Shown in pieces: positions 54,660-64,000 of a stretch of DNA of 64,000 nucleotides. Origin of the DNA: Heligmosomoides polygyrus polygyrus. Taxonomy: Eukaryota; Nematoda; Chromadorea; Rhabditida; Heligmosomidae. Location of the stretch: contig OX377206.1 of the NCBI GenBank assembly GCA_947396885.1, positions 6,214,658-6,278,657 on the forward strand. The letters are read 5' to 3'. The notes beneath the pieces were generated by a model. That model ran no database searches. It had not been told where the DNA came from and worked only from the letters and a program-made list of their open reading frames with translations. Position 1 is the stretch's first letter. Every line of letters begins with the position of its first letter. A program made the position numbers and the translations under genes.

Positions 54660-55740
54660 AAGAATTAACAAGGTTGATCGATAATGGTGAGCCTGTCGAT
54701 ATCGTTTATTTGTTGTGAAGCCTGCCTACCAATCTGCCTGGCCGCACATTACTTCCGTGCAAAATGTTTATAAAATTAATCGATGATGGTCAGTTGATCG
54801 ATACAGCTAACTTTTGTATTGTGAAGCCTACCCCATCGGATGAGATGTTCTCGAGACTCCACCTCAAACGCTCAGCTTCAGCCAAAAATCAATAAAATCG
54901 ATCAACAATGCTTTCTAAGTGATATGAAATTGGACATCGCCTCGATAGGTGGCTATAAATAGGTGGTTTCCGCGTAATCCTTCTATTCGAGGTTTGAAAA
55001 AAATGGCGGATTTGAACTATGGGGATCGGCGTCGGATCCAAGGTGTAGTCTCCAGACTTTCAACGATGCGCTGTCATCTGGTTGAGGGATTCGCTCCCAA
55101 TTCCAGAAAATTGAGTGTCTTGACGATGACGCCTTTCTTTTACCCTAGAGAAAAGCACTCGTTCATTGCATAGGACAGGATTGTGGAGTACAATAGGGGA
55201 GGTCCCAAAACGGTTGCCGTGAGTCTTATGCATCTCCATTCAATTCGCGCGATGTCACTCTGAAGTGTCTGCTCTGCAGAAATATCGATAAAATTGATCG
55301 TTTTCGCTAAATTGCTTGATCGATAAATACGACCTCCTTCGAAGCCTGATCGAATGCAATCACATTCACGAGACTCATGGACAGTAGTTTCTGCATCTGC
55401 CGGCACACAGACGGAGCAACAGACGCACGGACGCGTTTTCCACTTAATACGGAGGACAGCCATAGTCAGCGGTTCTATCGGCTTCTACGGACCGCGGATT
55501 CGTCTACGGAATTGGCAATTACCGATATCTTCAGCTATTGTGAAGCCTATCACTCATCGAACAACAGATTCCCGTGACACGCATCTCTGTCGAGTTGATC
55601 AATTCTAAGCAAAAATCGACGAATTGATCGACACTAATAAGCTAATCGATATTGTCTACTAGTTGTGAAGTCTGTCCATCCGCCAACACTCACAATAACT
55701 TCCACCTCAAACGCTCACAACGGACACTATTCTACTAAAA
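54660..55740. repeat. Degenerate tandem array, TTGATCGAT / TTGTGAAGCCT units
   Basis: At least four spaced occurrences of TTGTGAAGCCT or TTGTGAAGTCT (about 54712, 54817, 55538, 55667), each preceded within 60 bp by a GATCGAT-rich segment. ACTTCCACCTCAAACGCTCA or close variants follow in two units (54855 and 55707). An unrelated stretch (about 54950-55320) lies in the middle. Confidence 0.5.
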
Positions 55741-55786
55741 TGGCCTGAGACTTTTGAAATCTCTCGAACACGATCTCTTTCAAATA

Positions 55787-57069
55787 TTAGGTTGTAACGA
55801 ATTAAATGGCACTGGCTCGCGCCATTTTTTGGCGCGTCTTTACGCGCTTGATCAAGAACAAAGCGTAACATGTGGCATATCATTTAGAAGCGCAAACTTT
55901 GCTCTACCGGAGAGTACCAAATTTTCTATGTAAAAATGGGAAAACTTTAGAGTTTTATTGACTTTTTTGCAGATGGACCAAAGAGTAATCCGAGGCATTT
56001 ACTTGTATGAATTCAAGCTGGGCACTACAGCTAAGGAGGCGGACGAGAAGATCAACGCCGCATTCGGTCAAGGATGTTCCACAATTCGGACAGCGTATCG
56101 TTGGTATCAGAAGTTCTGGAATGGAGATGAGAGCTTGGAAGAACATGAAGGTCGTGGGAGGAATAGTGATGTTGACGAGGACAAGCTGAGAGATGTGGTA
56201 GAGGAGGATCCACACAAAGGTACCAGGGAGATAGCGAAGGTTCTTGGCGTCAGTCACAACACAGCTGCCCGGCATCTGAAGGAAATTGGAAAGACCAAAA
56301 AGCTGGAAAGATGGGTGCCTCACGAGCTGTCTGAGGAGCAAAGAAACCGACGATATGAGATCTCGTCCGCACTGCTTCTACGGAACGAAACGGACCCATT
56401 CCTTGATCGCATCGTAACCTGTGACGATAAATGGATAATGTACGACAACAGGCGACGATCGGCACAGTGGGTGGACAGCGATGAGAGCCCCAAGGTTTTT
56501 GCGAAGCCGGAATTGCACCAAAAGAAAGTAATGGTGACAGTATGGTGGTGTTCGCTGGGAATTATTCACCACAGCTTCCTCCCTCCCGGTGAATCCATCA
56601 CGGCAGAGAAGTACTGCATTGAAATTGAAGAAATGATGAAAAAGTTGAAGGATATCCGGCGGGCCTTGGTAAACCGAAGGCGAATTCTCCTTCTGCACGA
56701 CAATGCTCGCCCCCATGTAGCACGAATGACGTTGCAGAAATTGAATGAGCTGAGCACTGAAACTCTACCACATCCTCCGTTCTCTCCCGACCTCTTCCCA
56801 ACAGACTACCATTTCTTCAAGCATCTTGGCGACTTCTTGGTAGGGAAAATACTCAAATACCAACGGGATGCCGAAAGTGCCTTCGAAGATTTCATCAATT
56901 CCAGAACTTCTGATTTTTATGCTACTGGGATAAAAAAGCTTGTGTCACGTTGGCAAAGATGTGTAGAATCAGAAGGTTTTTATTTCGATTAATAAACTTG
57001 CCTACAAGCCGAGATATTAACTGTTTAAATTTACAGTGGTTCAGTGGCATTTATTTCGTTACACCCTAA
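55787..57069 (+). mobile_element. Complete mariner element, 1283 bp
   Basis: Imperfect inverted termini of about 28 bp, TTAGGTTGTAACGAATTAAA and, from the right in reverse, TTAGGGTGTAACGAAATAAA. TA on both sides (55785-55786 and 57070-57071). It carries an uninterrupted transposase frame and is the only element here with no visible coding lesion. Confidence 0.93.
55973..56992 (+). CDS. mariner transposase, intact (339 aa)
   Basis: Cut-and-paste DNA transposase, expected to act in the nucleus on its own termini. ATG at 55973 follows TTTTTTGCAG directly, a good nematode 3' splice site, so the message could be trans-spliced or have an upstream intron. Residues 1-110 hold two helix-turn-helix units (AYRWYQKFWNGDESLEEHEG; LGVSHNTAARHLKE). 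The linker WVPHELSEEQ is at about 114-123. Catalytic residues: D151 (TCDDKW), D243 (LLHDNARPH) and D278 (SPDLFPTDYHFF), with exactly 34 residues between the last two. Length is normal for the family. It ends GFYFD with TAA in place. Confidence 0.95.
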   Translation: MDQRVIRGIYLYEFKLGTTAKEADEKINAAFGQGCSTIRTAYRWYQKFWNGDESLEEHEGRGRNSDVDEDKLRDVVEEDPHKGTREIAKVLGVSHNTAARHLKEIGKTKKLERWVPHELSEEQRNRRYEISSALLLRNETDPFLDRIVTCDDKWIMYDNRRRSAQWVDSDESPKVFAKPELHQKKVMVTVWWCSLGIIHHSFLPPGESITAEKYCIEIEEMMKKLKDIRRALVNRRRILLLHDNARPHVARMTLQKLNELSTETLPHPPFSPDLFPTDYHFFKHLGDFLVGKILKYQRDAESAFEDFINSRTSDFYATGIKKLVSRWQRCVESEGFYFD

Positions 57070-57071
57070 TA

Positions 57072-57371
57072 TTATTGCAACAGCGTAATAGTTAGGACCT
57101 GAAAGGAACTAGCGCTGCACTAAGCGCGTGTATAATCTTATAGCTATATTAAGAACAATTCACTAGTAGAAGCAGGCAAAGAACCTTGGCGAGACTCCTC
57201 ACAGCAGGCCCGATCGATAGTGCCTTTTTGTGAATGTAACAATTTTCAGGCTCACTGGTTTCGCAATGAAGCCGGTGAGAAGGAAAACGCTTCTGATGTC
57301 AATCATCCAGTAAGTCGACTAAAAATGAAGAAGGGACATAGTCAGTCAATCGCCCTTACATGCAACGAGCA
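57072..57371. other. No gene recognised
   Basis: Unassigned spacer. Confidence 0.4.
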
Positions 57372-57452
57372 CTCGAGTTCCACGCGACATCGTGGAGCGA
57401 CTTTGAACGCCTATTTGGCTTAAATATGTAAGGGGTTGTGGTAGCCAACTAA

Positions 57453-57814
57453 GGCCTTGTTATACTTCGGCGAAGCTGTTGTCGGCGACGGTGGCGACAG
57501 TGCTGAACGGATGCTACGCAGTGCGTGCAACACTGTCCTAAGGCTTTTGTTAGCCCTAGTTTATACTTGCGCCGCTGCGCGGCGCGGCACTATAGTCGGA
57601 ATAGATATCGACCGGGTGGCGCGAAAAATCGATGCCTATGGCGGTCGTCGTGCCGCGCCGCGTGGCGGTGCAAGTGTAAACTAGGGCTTATACCACAGCT
57701 CACCCGATGCGATGCCTAATGATAAGCTCCGATATTATCCCATCGCTCCACCCGATCGATATGGGAGCATATCATTACGCGTCGCTCATGGTGAGCGATG
57801 GTATAACAAAGACC
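57453..57814. mobile_element. MITE cluster: type Z fragment, type X, and a nested MITE
   Basis: 57453-57538 starts GGCCTTGTTATACTTCGGCG (type Z, also at 59217) and lacks a right end. 57542-57814 is a type X-like MITE (GGCTTTTGTTATACC and GGTATAACAAAGACC) flanked by TAA at 57539-57541 and 57815-57817. A third MITE lies inside it at 57553-57687. Confidence 0.75.
57553..57687. mobile_element. 135-bp palindromic MITE nested in type X
   Basis: Perfect ends GCCCTAGTTTATACTTGC and, from the right in reverse, GCCCTAGTTTACACTTGC (one mismatch), with TTA on both sides (57550-57552 and 57688-57690). Removing it restores the terminus TTTTGTTATACC of the host MITE. Confidence 0.85.
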
Positions 57815-58023
57815 TAATGAAAGCTCAGCGTTTCATACTTTCCAGACAAATCTGTCGTCATTTCCGTCTGTCCCAAGAAATGGAGGGCTGTTATGTTTCA
57901 ACGGAATTGGGGCTTGTCTTGGTAGGTCACCCGCCTCTGCGTAATGTGCGAAACACCATAGTAGAAGACACCAGTGCAAGGAGTCAGTGCGGGTAAGAAG
58001 ACTAGCACGATCCTGACGAACAC

Positions 58024-58556
58024 ACCCCCGAATGGTTACCGTATCCTTTAGGCGTCAGAAAATCGCGTTCGTGCAATTACACACATTCGCTACCAGTGCT
58101 TTCGTGCCGAACACGTCGGCCAACGTGCCTAGGAGTTCAGTAGCTGTGCCGAACACGTCGGCCAACGTGTCTAGGAGTTCAGTAACCGTGCTCGTGTCCA
58201 CGGCGGACTGGTTTCGTCGCTCAGGGGGAGTCCGCGGCTTGGGTTCTGCGCTCTTCGAGCGGCGAAGCGCATACGGCTGAAACAATGCGCAAAAAACGCG
58301 CAACGTTGTGTAGCCGTCGAAACTTCTCCGATCTCAGATACTCAGCTGAAATGCAAGAATGCCACGACGCATGGGAACCGAACCGCCGACATGCCTCCCA
58401 CGGAGTAAGACCGCTACCCACTGCACCACGACCCACTTGTCAGCGGTGCCATCGCGGGAGCACAAGACATCGATCGAAAGCGGCAACGTGGACGTCGACG
58501 CGCGATCTCTAAGCAGGAGGGCGCAGACAGCCGGTATACGGTAACCATTCGGGGGT
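58024..58556. mobile_element. TIR element with CACCCCCGAATGGTTACCGTA ends
   Basis: Inverted termini of at least 20 bp (CCCCCGAATGGTTACCGTAT at 58026 and its reverse ending about 58554). The interior has a 42-bp tandem duplication (GCCGAACACGTCGGCCAACG units at about 58106 and 58148) and a tRNA-like sequence on the minus strand. No transposase frame, and no target duplication recognised. Confidence 0.75.
58359..58437 (-). pseudogene. tRNA-like sequence inside a TIR element
   Basis: Minus-strand GTGGTGCAGTGGGTAGCGG (A-box-like) and GCGGTTCGGTTCCCATGCG (B-box-like). Same family as 31155-31232. Stems are imperfect. Confidence 0.45.
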
Positions 58557-59076
58557 GGATTCGTCGGAATCGTTTCTCAGATTAGAAGTCATTGCCGTTC
58601 AGGTTAAAAGAACTCCGTCCAGACGGCGTTGGTGGTGGATATCGTTCTGTCTCATTCCAAAGATTATTAGTGGAAAAGATAAGCATGCTCCGCATAAGGA
58701 ATTTGATTCTTGATTCAAATACTCACAAAACCTTCTGGTGACTTATATTCAGCCATGAAATGCACGTGAATTGAGAGACGCAGTGCAAGCGCCGAAACTG
58801 GCCTTTTCCTCTCTGGAATATGCCCCTCTGCGAAGACACAGCAGGCTCGGGGCGAACTGCCCCGCAATCCCTCCAAACTGTTCGCTTGTTTTGTTACGGA
58901 ACTTCGCAAATCAAAATGGATTTTTCAGGCAATTTTCCTAAAGATGAGCGACCGTAGAGGTCGACGATTTGTTATTATTCGTCTCACGCCGCGAAATGAA
59001 GTGGAGTTGCAACGAGTGTTGGACTTTACTCTGGACCTGATGCTGGATCAAATCCAGTTCTGGGGACATGCATGTC
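58557..59076. other. No gene recognised
   Basis: Small overlapping frames without recognised motifs. Confidence 0.4.
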
Positions 59077-59079
59077 TTA

Positions 59080-59213
59080 GGCCAAGTTTATACTTCGACG
59101 CCGAGAGACGCGACGCCACGTATTGTGGCCTCATTGATCGCGCGACGCGGTCGATCATTTTGGTCACTATGTATGCCATCGCGTCGCTCAGCGTCGGAAG
59201 TATAAACGGGGCC
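59080..59213. mobile_element. 134-bp MITE (type Y), uninterrupted
   Basis: Ends GGCCAAGTTTATACTTCGAC and, from the right in reverse, GGCCCCGTTTATACTTCCGA. TTA at 59077-59079 and 59214-59216. Serves as the empty-site relative for the split copy at 5851-6262. Confidence 0.85.
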
Positions 59214-59216
59214 TTA

Positions 59217-59627
59217 GGCCTATGTTATACTTCAGCGACGCTGTTGTCAGCGACGCCGGTGACAGTGTTAGGGCCTCTACAGAGTCTTGCGGGAGCACCC
59301 CGAGAACTCGTCCATATCGTTCCCTCCGCAATGGTACCCACTCTGCCACTGTGGTGAAAGCCGCGGCGCGGACGAGTTGTCGCGGAGCCGCCGCTCGCAG
59401 AGGTACCCGAGGGCTGCCGTAGTTCACGGCGGCTCTCACCCGCAGTGCCAGGAGCTGCGGGTGAGACCCGCCGTAGGGCGTGGTTGGATTGGAAGCTTGG
59501 GTGAAGGGGTTTTCATTGGTTTTCCGTCGTCGTTTTCATGCTTCTTCATGCTTCTACATTGCTAACCATTTCGCTAAATGTAGATAACACGAGTTCTTCC
59601 GAATGTGCTGACACGAGCCGTACGGTG
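59217..59627. mobile_element. Type Z MITE left end and GC-rich tail
   Basis: Begins GGCCTATGTTATACTTCAGC directly after the TTA of the type Y element, with GCTGTTGTCAGCGACG as at 57453. No matching right terminus was found. GC-rich sequence to about 59480 includes a GGCGGCTCTCACCCGCAG / CTGCGGGTGAGACCCGCC inverted repeat. Confidence 0.5.
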
Positions 59628-59895
59628 GGCTCGTGATAGTGCAGTCGGAAGGAGCGTCGGGGGTCGCGTTCACACCGGATCGAGGTTGTTGGTACGGGCC
59701 TCGTACAGGCAAAGCAGGTCTCCCATCCTTTCAGCGCCACTGACTTGGCACCAAGGTTTTCTGGAAAGGTCAAAACTTGGCTTCCCAGTGGCTGACCGCT
59801 GCGGGTCCTTCTTACGTCCAAATATGCTTTCAGACTGCCTACATGGCAACCCATAGAATGGTTGGTGGAGTGATTAGCACAAAGCTCTATCCTTT
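59628..59895 (+). repeat. Old, divergent SINE copy
   Basis: Head GGCTCGTGATAGTGCAGTCGG, then GGTTGTTGGTACGGGCCTCG, CTGACCGCTGCGGGTC and CCAAATATGCTTTCAGACTG in order; tail CTTTATCCTTTACC-like. Confidence 0.7.
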
Positions 59896-60370
59896 ACCTA
59901 TACAGCGGTACTGAAGAACTTTTTTAAAGAAGTACTCGCTATTGATGAGCAGATCAGTTAAAGTTATCATTGAATGCCCTTTCGCAGCTATGACGCAGGT
60001 CAATGAAAGAAGTGCTTAATAGCTCACATATTCAAGTAAAATTGCTAAGTGCCAAGGTTTTCAATTTATTTATTTATTTATTTATTTATTGACGCATATA
60101 CCCATGTTACATGCGCAGTAGACGTAGAACAAGGTGTCAAATGAAACTTGAAACAGGCTGCCCATGCAGCTACCACTAACTCTACAGGAACCATCAGTAT
60201 AGACTCAAGTCAAAGTAAAGATAGACTAGTAAAATCAATGCAAATTACACGAAACGAACAACACCATTAGAATCAAGAAAAAACACGATATAAAATAACA
60301 GAGAAATGTGGATTGCCGAAACTCAAGATTAACAAAGTACTACGACTGGAAAGAGAAAACAACCGGTAGA

Positions 60371-62713
60371 TTAACTTAAACTAGATAGTGTCTCTCGGTC
60401 AACCAGCTTCTTAAACGATGTCTGATTCAAAAATAGTCCGCCCTTAGCAATGAGTGGGTTAAGCTGGGAAACAACTCTCTGGGAGAAGAACTGTGATCGG
60501 AGCCTAGTTCTTGACCGAGACGTCATCAGCTTATAAGGGCCACTTCTGCTGCGAGACATTGAAAAAGTGAAAAATTTACGAAAGTCAAGCGCGGATTTGC
60601 CTGTAATGATTTTGTAGGCCAAGACCAGATCGTTTTTGAGTCTCCTGTGCTCCAGACTAGGCAATTTGAACAATTTTCTCCTTTCAACTCCGTTTGGGAT
60701 GTACCTATAAGGTATCCCGCTGGATCGCATAACAAGTTTTCTGGTGAATCCGTTTTGTATACTCTCTAAATAGCATATATCTTTTTTCATGTGAGGGTTG
60801 AAAACTGTAGTGCCGCACTCTGCTATGGGTCTGATGTATGTGGTATAAGCCTTAAGAAGTGTTGCGGAATGATTAGTTTTGAGAGCCTTGAAGAGATTAA
60901 ATGTACGGGAGACTGCTTTAGCTGATAAATTTTTGAGATGTGACCTGAACGATAACTTGTTGTCATAAGTAAATCCTAAATCGCAAACTTCCTCAACGAC
61001 TTCTAATTCAGTTTCCCCGATATGATAGGATGCTTGAGGAGCACTTTTGCCGAGACAAAGCACTTTGGTCTTATGTGGAGCTAGAGGTAAACCATTCAAA
61101 ATTGACCATGTGTGAATGGCATCGACCGCGGATTGGAGGTATGAGACGCTGTGGGAACTCTCAATAGTGCCATAAATCTTTAGGTCGTCGGCATACATTT
61201 GACAACTTACATTACCAGATGAAACGAGGGAGGGTAGTTCAGCAATGTATATTAAGAACAAGATAGGAGACAGTACTCCCCCTTGGGGGACACCGCTACT
61301 ACATGGATAGGAGCGGGACAAGGTATCATTCACACGGACTTGATACGTTCTGTTTGATAGGAAACTGTTCAACCAGCAAACAATATCCGGGTGAATTCCA
61401 ACAGACTTCAGTTTATTTATCAGCCTATTGTGGGGAACCTTGTCGAAAGCGCGAGTAAAGTCGAAATAAATAACATGAACAGGCTTGTTTTGATCTAAAG
61501 CTGAATTCCAATCATTTAGGGACGACAAAAGTGCTGTTTCACAAGACCTGCCCTTCCAAACACCCTGCCGATCTCTAATCCTGGATTTCATGTATCTATA
61601 TAAGTCAGCACTTTTACCGGAGAAAACAATTTTACGCTCCAGATAAGCATAGAACTTTTTAGTGGCTTTCTCCACCTTGGCATTGAGGACCTTAAATCTT
61701 TCTGCGGAGATAGGGTCATTTTTCACCCTGGTCCGGGCCCACAAACGGTCCCTTTTAAGTGTAAGTTTCTCCAAATAATTCGGTATTTGCACACAATTTT
61801 TATGTACTTTCCGGAAGGGGACAAAAGTAACCAGTATGTGCTGAATTACGGATAGGAAAAGTTCATAGGCATCATCTGCAGACGCAACAGGAGAAAACGA
61901 ACCGATCCAATCAATACCTTCCAGATATCTTTCAATTAAGGGAAAATCTGTGCTGTTATAATCCCTCTTCCATTCTACTGAAACAGGTACATTACTAATG
62001 TCTAGGTGAAAAACTACACTAGCGTGGTCGCTACTACCTATGGGAGCAGTGGTTGCTGCGTTTTTAACAAGACTAGGATAATTACACAATACCAAATCCA
62101 GGAATGAGCCACCTCTTGTAGGCTCTGTAACCAGCTGGCAAAAGGAATGTGAAGAAAATAAATCAATGAAGTTTGTTGATGATTGCGAGCATTGTGAACC
62201 AGAACCAGACCCATTACTCCAGAAAACGTCAGCAAGATTGAAATCACCAAGACAAACTGTGGAAATATCCGATGAGGAAAAGTCACTGATGACTTTACAT
62301 AACTGTAGAGAATCCGAGGAGGAGCAACAGGGCGCTCGATAAACCAAAATAAACCTGGTAGACCTATCTTCAATGACAACGTCCACAACAAGGACTTCGT
62401 ATGCATTTCTGACTGAATCAAGAAAAATTGGATTAGCAGAGAAAGTTTTCCTGTAAAGCACGATAACGCCTCCGCCTTTTTTGTATCGCCTATCACAACG
62501 AATGGTATGGTAAAGAGAGCTAGCCAGGCCAAGAAGAGGAGAGAGATCGCGTGCGCTATGAAGCCACGACTCGGTAAGAAAGACTAGATCATATTTTCCT
62601 CCCAGAAGAGTTGTGACCAGCGCTGTGACCATTTTTAACCAAGGAGCGGACGTTAGATAATAAACATTTGATATCGTTTCCAGATGAGCAAGACAAATAC
62701 CAAGGAACACCAC
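60371..62713 (-). pseudogene. CR1-like ORF2: endonuclease and reverse transcriptase with internal loss
   Basis: 780 open codons. No ATG starts the frame; the first is at codon 28 (62632), and a TAG closes the frame just upstream. Endonuclease motifs: TESW (47-50), YRAP (115-118), GDFN (146-149) and SDH (218-220). RT: YFDFTRAFDKVPH around D408, GVPQGGVLSP (464-473) and MYADDLKIYG with YADD at 497-500, followed by thumb and C-terminal regions. Between KSRIRDRQ (about 373) and WKGRSCETALL (about 376) the family's fingers region with NYRPIS is missing, which makes this an in-frame deletion of roughly 150-200 codons. It is probably unable to polymerise. Confidence 0.88.
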
Positions 62714-62797
62714 CTAGTTTCCCGGAGTGGGACTAACCATTGAAGAGGCAACAGCTTGAGAATGACTAATGTTTTCGTGAGCTTCCCGCCTTCGCGC

Positions 62798-63459
62798 TCA
62801 TTCTTCCTGAGTAAGGGAGGCTCTGATGTAGACTCCCTTTTCAGGAAAAGTGCGAAGTCGCGAGGCACGACGAATTGCGAGACGTTGAAAAAATGAGCAT
62901 GGAAAAATAACCTTCAAAAGCCTATTTCTACTGGCAGTGGGTCTACCAAGTCTGTAGACACTCACTGGAAGACAGTCTACGCCAATGTGGAACAGGATGT
63001 TGTGAACACTAAGCATATCATAACGAACACGTCTCTCAATTGAAGCATCACCGAGTTCAGGAACTCCACTTATTATAATTGATCGTCGTCGCTCAATCTC
63101 GTGTTCGGCCCCAGATTGCGCGGGGACAGTCGGAGGAGTTGATCTTGGTGGGCAGCAATCAGCCGACAGCGTCATGATCACCCAGCTCGCCGACGGGCAA
63201 ATCCAGCGGGAGACCAAGCTTCTTCCGGAGAAAAAGATTTTCCTTAAACAGCATATCACGCTCTTCACGAACTACCTTCAGCTCCTCCATCATGGTATTG
63301 AAAGCAGTCTTCACACATAGTGGAACAGCAGTCGTTGACCTCCTTGAGAGCATCGGCAATCGAAACGCGAACGGTCCGTGGGGCTGGGATAGGCGAGGTG
63401 TCGGGACAGAATCGCTTCACCGCTCCATTCGCTCGAATAACCGCAGCAGACGTAGACAT
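62798..63459 (-). pseudogene. CR1-like ORF1 protein, two frameshifts
   Basis: RNA-binding partner protein of the retrotransposon. ATG at 63459 (MSTSAAVIRANGAVKRF). A shift near 63300 leads into a coiled-coil heptad stretch (EELKVVREERDMLFKENLFL). A second shift near 63180 leads into RRRSIIISGVPELGD, then CLPVSVYRLGRP and RLLKVIFPCSFFQRLAI, a pattern typical of LINE ORF1 central domains. It stops at TGA after SLTQEE. A remnant of the usual C-terminus (ARRREAHENISHSQ) follows that stop in frame, so the stop may be a mutation. Confidence 0.75.
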
Positions 63460-64000
63460 GGCCTTCAGGAGCAGAACGTAGAACCAGAATAATAGACAGA
63501 AGACAAAGTGGTCCCGACGACCAAGAATAGCAGACACACGCAGCCAGAGAAACGACTGGACCGACCGCTCGGCGCGAACGCAAGACACCGAACCAATTCT
63601 TCAACAACAGCGAGGAGCAAAGTAGTGAAGGTACACTTTTTTGAGAACAGTGCGCTTTCAACTGGATCAGAATTCGCGCTTTACAGCAAATTTACTCGAA
63701 TTATGCAAGTGCTGTGGCTGCTGTGTTTACGTTCTTCTCTAAGCTAGCCAAAGACATTTGAAATCAAAACAAATTCCTCCAAATCGAAGTGGGCTCTTTC
63801 TACATTAAACTAATAGAAACTCTCCAAGTAAGAAAATTAGTACAATTTTTTGTTCTAGGAAAACCTTAATATAATTTTATTTAAAATTTTAATTCTCGTG
63901 TCCAGTAGGTGAGCACCTTGTTTGAGATGTTATAAATTTCTTATCTATAAGGAAAAATAATGGTTTAAAACTAGTTTGCAAGAGCGGAAAGGCGGCCATT
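63460..64000. other. Possible 5' untranslated region of the CR1-like element, then unassigned
   Basis: GC-richer to about 63600, then AT-rich to the window end. No promoter or gene recognised. Confidence 0.35.

Larger units (their letters stand above)
57372..57990 (-). repeat. Old SINE copy split by a MITE cluster
   Basis: Left piece CGACATCGTGGAGCGACTTTG through GTGGTAGCCAAC (57387-57449); right piece TGAAAGCTCAGCG, CTTTCCAGACAAATCTG and the following stretch (57818-57990). The interruption is flanked by TAA, and removing it restores the SINE order. Confidence 0.65.
60063..63459 (-). mobile_element. CR1/jockey-like non-LTR retrotransposon
   Basis: Order on the minus strand: ORF1 (63459-62798), ORF2 (to 60371), a 3' untranslated stretch of about 280 bp, and a tail of AAAT units at about 60063-60088. 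Same tail type as the decayed copy ending at 20998. The 5' untranslated region and any target duplication were not delimited. Confidence 0.85.

Noticed and set aside
59188..59439. Arg/Ala-rich frames in GC-rich MITE sequence
   Set aside because: Stops are rare there because of base composition, and the sequence is part of the type Z element.

Overview
The window looks like a repeat-dense, gene-poor stretch of a nematode nuclear genome. The strongest evidence is a 21/22 match to the nematode spliced leader SL1 (7378-7399). Supporting evidence is the many mariner/Tc1-type transposons, an AT-rich background with long poly-G/C runs, and RTE- and CR1-type non-LTR retrotransposons of the kind common in clade V (rhabditid/strongylid) nematodes. 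The clade V placement is inference. A 200-base run of N at 34591-34790 marks an assembly gap. No complete host protein-coding gene with a recognisable function was found.

The most abundant component is a tRNA-derived SINE of about 290 bp. It has a tRNA-like A box and B box at its 5' end and a TTTATCC-type 3' tail, and about 25 full or partial copies lie on both strands. A second interspersed repeat, rich in ATCGAT with a module of about 140 bp, occurs near 0.05-1.1, 2.7, 4.0-4.5 and 29.4-30.1 kb. Small palindromic MITEs whose termini begin GGCC and that use TTA/TAA target sites are nested in one another at 5.85-6.26 and 57.45-57.81 kb. Others lie at 20.18-20.61 and 59.08-59.21 kb.

Class II elements with larger bodies: a mariner with an open 339-codon transposase (55787-57069), a mariner with one nonsense codon sitting inside a decayed CR1-like element (18106-19356), a mariner with one nonsense codon and one frameshift (23583-24869), a 920-bp mariner/Tc1 relative (22495-23414) with a second partial copy (about 14505-15149), a decayed Tc1-like element (about 13387-14500), mariner fragments at 40398-40961 and 42095-43440, and a palindromic mariner-like element with arms of about 0.5 kb (49396-52025).

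Retrotransposons: a CR1/jockey-like element (about 60063-63460, minus) with both ORFs recognisable, an RTE-like element (49906-51478) with a 22-bp target-site duplication that lies inside the palindromic element, a decayed CR1-like copy (about 17880-20998), and four RTE 3'-end fragments. RNA genes: two identical tRNA-His(GTG) genes and several tRNA-like sequences. The rest is simple repeats, tandem repeats and AT-rich DNA in which nothing was recognised. The layout records layered insertions: in several places removing the younger element restores the reading frame or repeat it interrupted. No defence-type or other novel multi-gene system was seen.
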